Shown here: in pieces, positions 6,045 to 13,102 of the stretch
Layout: each line of letters opens with the position of its first letter
Position numbering within the stretch: position 1 is the first letter of the stretch
NCBI GenBank assembly: GCA_964398215.1
Contig: CAYNNP010000126.1
Span: 1 to 18,855, forward strand
DNA from: CAYNNP01 sp964398215
Lineage (GTDB): Bacteria > Planctomycetota > Planctomycetia > Pirellulales > Pirellulaceae
Reading direction: 5' to 3'
DNA: 18,855 nucleotides
Notes under the pieces: generated by a model
What the model was told of the DNA's origin: nothing
The model's input: the letters and a program-made list of their open reading frames with translations, nothing else
Databases searched by the model: none
Position numbers and translations under genes: made by a program

Positions 6045-8528
6045 GTGGCAAAGAAACGCCGACCAACGAAAGCTTCATCCAGTCGCACCAAAAAAACTCC
6101 TCGCAAAAAGGCGAAGTCAGGCAAGCAAGCTGGGTCGCTGTTTGATGCGGTCGACGAAGCCATGCAAAACGGTGTCTCGCTCCGCCAGGCGGCTCAAGAA
6201 CGCTATCTGAATTATTCACTTTCGGTAATCACAAGCCGTGCTTTGCCAGACGTCCGCGATGGATTGAAACCGGTCCAGCGGCGAATCTTGTTCACCATGA
6301 ATCAGCAAGGTTTGACCGCGACCGCAAAGCATCGCAAGTGCGCCAAGGTCGTCGGCGACGTGATGGGTAACTACCACCCCCACGGTGATAGTTCGATTTA
6401 CGAAGCTCTAGTTCGGATGGCTCAACCGTTTTCGCTACGGATGCCGTTGATCGATGGCAGCGGCAACTTTGGTAGCGTCGATGGTGACAACGCCGCGGCG
6501 ATGCGATACACCGAGTGCCGGATGACACCGGCGGCAAATGAAATTCTGCGGGACCTAGCAACGCGCACCGTTGCCTTCAAAGCCAACTATGACGGCAGTC
6601 GTGAAGAGCCTGTGGTTTTGCCCAGCCGGATTCCCAATCTGTTGGTCAATGGCGCGACAGGAATCGCTGTTGGTATGGCGACGAACATGCCGCCGCATAA
6701 CTTGAAAGAAGTTTGCAATGCACTTTTGAAACTTCTAAAGAATCCTGAGATCAAGGACTACCAACTGGTTGCTGAGGATGCCGTTCGAGGCCCTGATTTT
6801 CCAACCGGTGGCCATATCACAAACACAAAGGACGAACTGCGCGAGATCTATCGCATCGGACAAGGCACGATCAAGCTTCGTGGTACCGCCAAAGTTGTTG
6901 CTCAAGGACGAGGGGCGAGAGTTTTGCAAATGACATCGATCCCGTTTGGTGTCAACAAGGCCGCGATGGTCGAACGAATCAATGAACTTGTTCTGGCCGG
7001 TAAGTTTCCGCTTATCGTTGAAGCACGAGACCTTTCCACCGAAGAACTTCGCGTTGACCTTCAACTGAAGAAAGATGCGGACGAAAACAAAGTCCTTGCG
7101 TTTTTATACAAACACACTGACTTTCAGAAGAATTTCAACGTCAACATGACGTGCTTGGTGCCGACTGAAAACCCAGAGGTTGGTGCCCCCAATCGCTTGG
7201 GCCTGAAGGAAATTTTGTGGCACTTTCTGCACTTTCGATTGGAAGTTCTGACCAAGCGTCTGGAAAACGAATTGGCCGCTCTGGAGCGCCGGATTCATAT
7301 CCTGGAAGGCTTTGCGATGGTCTTCGACGCGCTGGATGTGATCATTCGCATCATCCGGAAAAGCGATGGCAAAGCGGACGCCGCCGAAAAGATCATGAAG
7401 CGTTTTCCACCCAAGAAGGGAATCGGTGGGCTGGACGCCGAGCAAACTGATGCGATCTTGGAACTGAAGCTTTATCGTCTGGCTCGCTTAGAAATCAATG
7501 TGATCTTGAATGAGCTGAAAGACAAAAAGAAACGAGCACGCGAGATCAGAAAGTTGCTGGCCGATGACGCGGAAGACTACAGCCAGTCGGGTCGCTGGAA
7601 AATCATCCGTAGTGAAATCGAAAGCATCATCACGGAATACGGCAAAGATAAAACCAACAAGCGACAAACGGCGATCATCGCGGTCGAAGAAGAACCCGAA
7701 TACAACGCGGAAGATTTTATCCTGGCAGAGAACTGCCACATCCTGATCACTCGCGATGGCTGGGTGAAACGCCAGAAGCTAATTGCGGATCCCAGCAAAA
7801 GCCGGGTGCGTCAAGGCGACAGTGTGTTGGCATGCGTTGCCGGCAGCACGCGCGAGACGATTGGTTTCTTTTCCGCCAAGGGAGTCTGTTATACAGCGCG
7901 AATGGTCGACATCCCCGCTTCGACCGGCTTTGGTGATCCAGTCCAGAAACTGTTCAAAATGAAAGATGGCGACAAGATCGTCGCTGCGATGTCGTTTGAT
8001 CCACGCGTGCTGGGTGGCGAGATTCGCGAAGATCCCAAAAACCCAGATCTGTGCCCAGAACTGCATGCCTTTGCAGCGTCAAGCAACGGCTTCGCGCTGC
8101 GGTTTGGCCTGGAAGCCTTTGTCGAACCGTCGACGCGTAGTGGTCGAAAATATGCTCGCGTAACTGGTGACGCAGCGATCATTGATGTGGCCGCAATCAC
8201 GGGCAGCGAAACGATTCTTGCGATTTCTAAAAACTGCCGCGCGATGATCTGCGAAATCGAAGAGATCAATTACTTGTCGGGCGCCGGCAAGGGTGTCACG
8301 CTGATTCGGTTGGCCAAAGATGATCAGTTACTAGGATTCAAATGCAGTACGGGTGATCGCGATTTACTAACAGTGAAAACGAACCGTGGTGCAAAGAAAA
8401 CCATTTCCACTACCAAGTACCGAGTGACTTCACGTGGTGGACGCGGAAACGAAATTCAAAAGAATGGCAAGATTTCAGAGATTGTTTTGCCACCAATCGA
8501 GCCACCCAAAACGTTCGACGACGACTGA
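6045..8528 (+). CDS. Type IIA DNA topoisomerase subunit A (GyrA/ParC family)
   Basis: This is the DNA-cleaving A subunit of gyrase or topoisomerase IV, which acts with the ATPase subunit encoded just downstream. The product is 827 residues from a GTG start. After a Lys/Arg/Ser-rich tail (1-30) come the breakage-reunion domain (QERYLNYSLSVI, about 51-62; ALPDVRDGLKPVQRR) and the catalytic tyrosine Y155 (AMRYTECRM) with R154 before it. The quinolone region has S116 and E120 (HPHGDSSIYEAL), the latter as in ParC. The C-terminal beta-pinwheel (about 545-815) lacks a canonical GyrA box: at the blade-1 position stands SRVRQGD (586-592), while a box-like SRGGRG (796-801) sits near the end. This makes topoisomerase IV-type decatenation plausible, but gyrA versus parC cannot be settled by eye, so no symbol is given. 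The B subunit follows 114 bases downstream. Confidence 0.9.
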   Translation: MAKKRRPTKASSSRTKKTPRKKAKSGKQAGSLFDAVDEAMQNGVSLRQAAQERYLNYSLSVITSRALPDVRDGLKPVQRRILFTMNQQGLTATAKHRKCAKVVGDVMGNYHPHGDSSIYEALVRMAQPFSLRMPLIDGSGNFGSVDGDNAAAMRYTECRMTPAANEILRDLATRTVAFKANYDGSREEPVVLPSRIPNLLVNGATGIAVGMATNMPPHNLKEVCNALLKLLKNPEIKDYQLVAEDAVRGPDFPTGGHITNTKDELREIYRIGQGTIKLRGTAKVVAQGRGARVLQMTSIPFGVNKAAMVERINELVLAGKFPLIVEARDLSTEELRVDLQLKKDADENKVLAFLYKHTDFQKNFNVNMTCLVPTENPEVGAPNRLGLKEILWHFLHFRLEVLTKRLENELAALERRIHILEGFAMVFDALDVIIRIIRKSDGKADAAEKIMKRFPPKKGIGGLDAEQTDAILELKLYRLARLEINVILNELKDKKKRAREIRKLLADDAEDYSQSGRWKIIRSEIESIITEYGKDKTNKRQTAIIAVEEEPEYNAEDFILAENCHILITRDGWVKRQKLIADPSKSRVRQGDSVLACVAGSTRETIGFFSAKGVCYTARMVDIPASTGFGDPVQKLFKMKDGDKIVAAMSFDPRVLGGEIREDPKNPDLCPELHAFAASSNGFALRFGLEAFVEPSTRSGRKYARVTGDAAIIDVAAITGSETILAISKNCRAMICEIEEINYLSGAGKGVTLIRLAKDDQLLGFKCSTGDRDLLTVKTNRGAKKTISTTKYRVTSRGGRGNEIQKNGKISEIVLPPIEPPKTFDDD

Positions 8529-8642
8529 GCCGGTGCTCTGGCAAACAACTTCCCGCGAAAGCGTCGGGCAGCGAAATTGAAATTCTCTCAGGCGAGAATG
8601 TGATGCCACCAACTGCAGCAACAGCATAACTTCAACTGACAA

Positions 8643-10556
8643 ATGGCCAAAGCAAGTAAATCATACGGCGGCGACAAAATCCTGGTTCTGGAAGGACTGG
8701 ATCCTGTTCGCAAACGCCCCGGCATGTACATCGGTGGTGTTGGGTCTCCGGGCCTGCATCACTTGATTTGGGAAATCGTAGACAACTCTGTTGATGAAGC
8801 GATGAATGGTCATGCGACCGAGATCGTCGTGACGCTTCACAAAGATGGACAGTCGGCGACCATTTCGGATAACGGCCGTGGAATTCCGGTTGACAAGCAC
8901 CCGAAAACAAAGAAGTCGGCGTTGGAAACCGTACTGACGATCCTGCACGCTGGCGGTAAGTTCGAGGGCGAGAACTACAAGAACGCTGGCGGACTGCATG
9001 GCGTGGGCGCGTCTGTTGTTAATGCGCTTTCGAAAGAAATGACTGCGATCGTTCGTCGCGATGGTTCACAGTACAAAATGAGTTTCGCTCGGGGCAAACC
9101 AACTTCGAAGCTACAGAAACTCAAGGGTGCCGTGCGTGGTACCGGAACATCGATCAGTTTTTCGCCCGACCCAACCATCTTTCCAAGAATCGACTTTAAT
9201 CCCGCGACGATCAAGGCTCGGTTGGAAACAGCCAGCTTTTTGCATCGCGGGCTAAAAGTGACTTACGTTGATGAAGTCAATAAAACGAAAGACACTTTTC
9301 TGCACGAAGAAGGGATCGTCGACTACTTGGCCGCGGTCATGAAAGAGCGAAAGGCTAACCCGATTCATGAAAAGCCGTTCACGCTGCGAGTGGACGAAGG
9401 GTCACGGCTGGAGTTGACTGTCAAATGGTCCGAATCGACTGACGAACATATTCGTTCCTACGCCAACGGGATCCCAACTGGCAATGGCGGGACACATGAA
9501 AACGGATTCAAAGCTGGATTGAACAAGGCTGTCCGAAACTACATTGACATGCATAGCTTGACGCCGCGTGGAGTCAAAATCACTCACGAAGATATCCGCG
9601 AGGGGTTGGTCGCGATCGTTTCGATCTTTGTTTCTGAACCGCACTTTCAAGGACAAACGAAAGAGCGTTTGAACAATACCGAAGTTCAGCCGTTCGTTGA
9701 TACGACTGTTCGTCCAGCGATGGAACAGTGGATGAACAATAATCGCAGCACTGCCGATGCGATCATCGCTCGAATCATTGCTGCTGCGCGAGCTCGTGCT
9801 GCGTCTCGCGCTGCGTCGGCCGCCGTTTCCCGAAAAGGCGGAGCAAAACGTACTCTGTTGCCTGGCAAATTAAGTGACTGTCTGGCAAACGGTAAAGCGG
9901 ACTCAGAGTTGTTCATCGTCGAAGGTGATTCAGCGGGCGGCAGTGCCAAGCAAGGTCGCGATCGGAATTACCAAGCCATTCTGCCATTGCGGGGAAAGGT
10001 GCTGAACACTGAAAGTGCGACGCTGAAAAAGATCATGGACAACAAAGAAATCCAGGACATGATCGCGTCGCTTGGTTGTGGTCTTGGCCCGGGAATGAAT
10101 ATTGGAAACCTACGGTACGACCGGATCATCCTGTTGGCCGATGCGGACTCGGATGGTCATCACATCACAACGTTGCTGTTAACGTTCTTTTATCGACACA
10201 TGAAACCGCTGATTGATGGCGGCAAGTTATATATCGCGGTACCGCCGCTGTTTCGAATCGACATCGGCAAGGAAACCTACTGGGCCAAAGACGAGGCGCA
10301 TCGCGAAGAGATTTTGGCAAAGAATGGGAGTCGGGCAAAACCAGAGATCACTCGATTCAAAGGTCTTGGTGAAATGATGCCAAAAGTGCTCTGGAACACG
10401 ACATTGAATCCGGAGACACGAACACTTTTACGAGTCGAAATCGATGACCAACTGGAAACAGATCGTGTCATAAGCGATCTGATGGGACGCGACGCATCCG
10501 CCCGCTTCCGTTTCATCATGGAACGTGCCGGAGACGCTGAAAGCATCGATGTTTAA
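8643..10556 (+). CDS. Type IIA DNA topoisomerase subunit B (GyrB/ParE family)
   Basis: This is the ATPase/TOPRIM subunit that partners the A subunit upstream. The product is 637 residues, the usual length of short GyrB and ParE proteins. The GHKL ATPase domain shows E44 and N48 (WEIVDNSVDEAM), D76 in SDNGRGIP, the glycine lid GGLHGVGASVVNALS (116-130) and the transducer lysine K340 in GQTKERLNN. The TOPRIM domain has E427 (IVEGDSAGGSAKQGRDRNYQ) and the metal aspartates D500 and D502 (LLADADSDGHHI). The end has FKGLGEMMPKVLWNTTLNPE. An Ala/Arg-rich linker (380-398) joins transducer and TOPRIM domains, as is common. The gene order A then B, 114 bases apart, suggests one transcript. Whether it is GyrB or ParE cannot be decided from these motifs. 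No Shine-Dalgarno sequence precedes the ATG. Confidence 0.92.
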   Translation: MAKASKSYGGDKILVLEGLDPVRKRPGMYIGGVGSPGLHHLIWEIVDNSVDEAMNGHATEIVVTLHKDGQSATISDNGRGIPVDKHPKTKKSALETVLTILHAGGKFEGENYKNAGGLHGVGASVVNALSKEMTAIVRRDGSQYKMSFARGKPTSKLQKLKGAVRGTGTSISFSPDPTIFPRIDFNPATIKARLETASFLHRGLKVTYVDEVNKTKDTFLHEEGIVDYLAAVMKERKANPIHEKPFTLRVDEGSRLELTVKWSESTDEHIRSYANGIPTGNGGTHENGFKAGLNKAVRNYIDMHSLTPRGVKITHEDIREGLVAIVSIFVSEPHFQGQTKERLNNTEVQPFVDTTVRPAMEQWMNNNRSTADAIIARIIAAARARAASRAASAAVSRKGGAKRTLLPGKLSDCLANGKADSELFIVEGDSAGGSAKQGRDRNYQAILPLRGKVLNTESATLKKIMDNKEIQDMIASLGCGLGPGMNIGNLRYDRIILLADADSDGHHITTLLLTFFYRHMKPLIDGGKLYIAVPPLFRIDIGKETYWAKDEAHREEILAKNGSRAKPEITRFKGLGEMMPKVLWNTTLNPETRTLLRVEIDDQLETDRVISDLMGRDASARFRFIMERAGDAESIDV

Positions 10557-11146
10557 CCGTTTTGACTGCCAGTTTATCTTGGCGCTGCGCTAACCAGTAC
10601 AAAAGCGTTTACCAAAGCGCAACGGCAACACTCCGGCATTAACCTGCCGGCTAAGGGAGAATCCAGCGCAAGGCCACTGGGTTGAAGAATTCACTTGGTA
10701 TCGCATGTCCATCCTTTGAAGGACTGGACCCTTGCCCCGATCACCGTTTGTGTCTACTGTTTCAAGAGTATTGCTGGTTATCCATCCAGCAATAACCGTT
10801 TTGGGCAAATGAGAGGCGTTCCGCTTTCAATCGAACGCAGTCCAAAACACAGGTGTTTTCGGCGAGTTGGAAACTCGTTTACACCCATCGAATTGCTGAA
10901 TCTGATTTGGCTGTTCAATCGTCGGTACGATCACATTTTAGAATCGTATGGGCGGTGCCCCGCGTCCATGACGCATTCAATTCTGCGACTTTGCTTGTTG
11001 GTCCAGGGTTCTGTGAAGGTTGGTTTGCCATGTCTGTGATGTGGTCGGCAGCAATCACGCCCTCAGTCAACAGTTGGCTGAAACCTTTGTTGCACCGACG
11101 TGTCCAAAGGCACCCAAGTACCAATCCTTTTGCTGTTCGAACGGGA
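10557..11146. other. Long non-coding leader upstream of RNA helicase
   Basis: These 590 bases lie between the topoisomerase B stop and the chosen helicase start. The helicase frame remains open back to 10853, but the upstream 98 codons show no helicase or other recognisable sequence. Other frames here are also not protein-like. The stretch contains a strong stem-loop (10769-10794) with an alternative partner, and a weaker CCGGC/GCCGG stem around 10640-10655. It probably holds the topoisomerase terminator, the helicase promoter and a long 5' untranslated region; no clear promoter boxes were found. Confidence 0.55.
10769..10797 (+). promoter_or_regulatory. Stem-loop with mutually exclusive pairing in helicase leader
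   Basis: TATTGCTGG (10769-10777) pairs perfectly with CCAGCAATA (10786-10794) across an 8-base loop. GGTTAT (10776-10781) can instead pair with ATAACC (10792-10797). The two pairings share bases and exclude each other. There is no T-run after it, so it is not a standard intrinsic terminator. It may be leader RNA structure, about 350 bases upstream of the helicase start. Confidence 0.5.
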
Positions 11147-12739
11147 ATGTTTCGCATCGAGCGATCCGTTTGCGCGGCTATTCTAAAAGAGCCTTCTCCC
11201 TTGACGACATTTGCCGACCTTGACCTAATCCAGCAGTTGCAAGATTCGATCGCTGATCAAAATTACGTTACCCCCACTCCCATCCAGGCGCGCACGATCG
11301 TGCCTGCAATCGAAGGTCGCGATGTGCTCGGGTGCGCGCAGACGGGAACTGGTAAAACGGCTGCGTTCTCGTTGCCGATTCTGAACCGCTTGGGACAAAA
11401 AAACCGCAAGGCAAAGCCAGGACAGCCATTCGTTTTGGTGTTGGCCCCAACTCGCGAACTAGCCATCCAAATTGACGATAGCCTGAAGACGTACGGTGCA
11501 AAACTGCGTCTCAGAACAGCGCTTGTTTATGGCGGTGTCGGACAAGGAAAGCAAGTCAATCAGCTTCGGCGCGGAGCTCACATTTTAGTGGCAACACCAG
11601 GTCGGTTGCTTGATTTGATGGAACAAGGTTACATCACGTTTGACTGTCTTGAAATGTTCGTCTTGGATGAAGCCGATCGCATGTTGGATATGGGCTTCTT
11701 GCCAGACTTGAAACGTATCATCCGTGAATTGCCTAAGAAACGTCAGTCCTTGTTTTTTTCGGCAACGGTGCCCGACAGCATTGTCGACTTGGCCAACAGC
11801 CTACTGCGCGATCCCGTTCGCGTTTCGCTGGCTCCCAAGCGTCCTGCCGTGGAAAAAATCGATCAACACTTGATGTTCGTTGGCCGAAGTCACAAGTCAG
11901 AGCTTTTGACGAAAGTGCTGAGTGATCCTGATGTCTACCGAGCCGTTGTTTTCACACGAACCAAGCGTGGGGCCGATGCCGTGGCGCGGCGTTTGGACAA
12001 GCAGGGGATTTCGTCCGTGGCGATCCATGGCAACAAATCGCAAAACGCTCGGCAGCGTGCGTTGACTGCCTTTCGCCGTAACAAGATTCAGGTCTTGGTG
12101 GCAACCGATGTCGCAGCTCGTGGAATTGACATTGATGGTGTGACGCACGTTGTGAACTACGACTTGCCAGACGAACCAGAGAGTTACGTGCATCGCATTG
12201 GGCGAACCGGCCGCGCGGGAGCTGATGGCGTGGCCATCGCGTTTTGTAGTGAAACAGAGCTGGGGACTTTGCGAGCCATCGAAAAATTCATGGGTGCCAG
12301 CGTTCCTGTTCACAAAGATTTTCCCATGACGGACGCACACCGAAGCGCAGACCCCAAGGCGCGATCGGCGGGTCGTGGCGGTGGAGGCAGAGGGCCCGGC
12401 AAGCGATCCAAGCCTGGCGGAACGTCAAAGTCGTCGAAGTCATATCGCTCCAAATCCAAACGCTCCGGAACGGCAAGCGGCGAGTCTACGGAACGATCAG
12501 CTGGCGAAGGCAAAAAGAAACACAGCAAGCCGCGAAAGTATCGTGAAGATCGTGGTGACTTCAAACGAGGGCCTGGTACCAAAAAGAAACGCAAGGTCAA
12601 GGGATCGACATCCAATAACCGAACCGCGCCCAAGCCGATTGCAAAGAGCGGTAAAAAGGACGCGAAGAAGTCAAAGCCAGCATCTAACAATGGCAATGGT
12701 AAATCAAAATCAAGAAACCAGCCCTCAAGCAAACGGTAG
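11147..12739 (+). CDS. DEAD-box ATP-dependent RNA helicase (RhlE-like)
   Basis: This is an ATP-dependent RNA-unwinding enzyme, likely acting in ribosome assembly, mRNA turnover or cold adaptation. From the ATG at 11147 the product is 530 residues. All motifs are present: Q motif (TPTPIQ), I AQTGTGKT (64-71), Ia PTRELA (101-106), TPGRLLDL, II DEAD (174-177), III SAT (205-207), V ATDVAARGID (319-328) and VI HRIGRTGR (349-356). The core order and spacing resemble RhlE. The tail from about residue 397 is about 135 residues, very rich in Lys, Arg, Ser and Gly and predicted disordered; it probably binds RNA. The frame is open upstream to 10853 but without conserved content. A TTG at 11201, just before TTFADLDL, is an alternative start that would fit the family's usual N-terminus better. 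Convergent with the sulfatase. Confidence 0.9.
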   Translation: MFRIERSVCAAILKEPSPLTTFADLDLIQQLQDSIADQNYVTPTPIQARTIVPAIEGRDVLGCAQTGTGKTAAFSLPILNRLGQKNRKAKPGQPFVLVLAPTRELAIQIDDSLKTYGAKLRLRTALVYGGVGQGKQVNQLRRGAHILVATPGRLLDLMEQGYITFDCLEMFVLDEADRMLDMGFLPDLKRIIRELPKKRQSLFFSATVPDSIVDLANSLLRDPVRVSLAPKRPAVEKIDQHLMFVGRSHKSELLTKVLSDPDVYRAVVFTRTKRGADAVARRLDKQGISSVAIHGNKSQNARQRALTAFRRNKIQVLVATDVAARGIDIDGVTHVVNYDLPDEPESYVHRIGRTGRAGADGVAIAFCSETELGTLRAIEKFMGASVPVHKDFPMTDAHRSADPKARSAGRGGGGRGPGKRSKPGGTSKSSKSYRSKSKRSGTASGESTERSAGEGKKKHSKPRKYREDRGDFKRGPGTKKKRKVKGSTSNNRTAPKPIAKSGKKDAKKSKPASNNGNGKSKSRNQPSSKR

Positions 12740-12781
12740 CGTTCATTCGTAGCGAACGTCGTCAACGGTTTGTTGATTTAC

Positions 12782-12990
12782 TGAGCCGCTGGCGCTAGCC
12801 ACGGGCCTCGAAGGGTTGCGTTATCACCACGAGGCCTGCGGCTAGCGCCGGTCTGGTTGCGCTCGAAACCGGGGCTATCGCCCTGCGGCTAAAGGTTTCT
12901 GAATCATGAGTGCAAATGAGCCGATGGGCGATAGCCCCGGTTATTGACCGTCTGGTTGTGCTCGAAGCCGCGGCTAGCGCCAACGGCTCA
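12782..12990. repeat. Nested palindromic repeat module (GGCGCTAGCC family)
   Basis: The outer arms 12782-12800 and 12972-12990 are inverted copies with 18 of 19 bases matching. Inside, arms 12789-12810 and 12830-12851 pair over 22 positions with three mismatches, all G-U compatible in one transcript. Arms 12867-12883 and 12926-12942 pair perfectly over 17 bp. A direct repeat of 27 bases (12851-12877 and 12950-12976, 23 identical by eye) overlies these. The core GGCGCTAGCC appears three times in the two orientations and its relative GGGCTATCGCCC twice. This resembles a REP/BIME-like or MITE-like intergenic element. No transposase or target-site duplication is evident. Confidence 0.85.
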
Positions 12991-13015
12991 CAGAAATATG
13001 CAACGTCTTCAGGCG

Positions 13016-13094
13016 GAATCCGGCGGATTCGACCAAACCTGAGCTCTGGCGAGCCCAGCTACAGCCTGAATTCTGGTGAATCCTGCGACCCAGA
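13016..13094. repeat. Three degenerate tandem dyad units of 25-27 bases
   Basis: The units are 13016-13040, 13041-13067 and 13068-13094. Each starts with a short palindrome: GAATCC-GGC-GGATTC, then GAGCTCTGGCGAGCCC, then GAATTCTGGTGAATCC. Two end in a shared CCT/CAGA-like tail. The variation falls at paired positions, so the dyad is preserved while the bases change. The last unit ends 8 bases before the sulfatase stop. It could be a transcription end signal for either convergent gene or part of a dispersed repeat family. Confidence 0.6.
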
Positions 13095-13102
13095 CATTGA
13101 AA

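Larger units (their letters stand above)
12740..13102. other. Convergent intergenic region packed with repeats
   Basis: The 363 bases between the helicase stop and the sulfatase stop contain no gene-like frame. Almost all of it is dyad repeat sequence: a small stem TCAAC/GTTGA followed by TTT (12762-12779, a weak helicase terminator candidate), the nested palindromic module (12782-12990) and three degenerate dyad units (13016-13094). Confidence 0.75.

Noticed and set aside
10853..11146. N-terminal 98 residues of the open helicase frame as coding
   Set aside because: The residues resemble no helicase domain and read like non-coding translation. The DEAD-box core begins soon after the ATG at 11147, or the TTG at 11201.
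12310..12765. Long minus-strand open frame opposite the helicase tail
   Set aside because: It is the complement of a Lys/Arg/Ser-rich coding tail, which creates long open antisense frames. The product is Leu/Pro/Asp-rich with no start signals or motif.
12782..12990. Complete insertion sequence
   Set aside because: Terminal-like inverted arms exist, but the interior is only 171 bases, has no transposase frame, and no target duplication could be recognised at the borders.
12782..13094. CRISPR array
   Set aside because: The repeats are inverted, nested and of unequal length, without regular spacers or cas genes.
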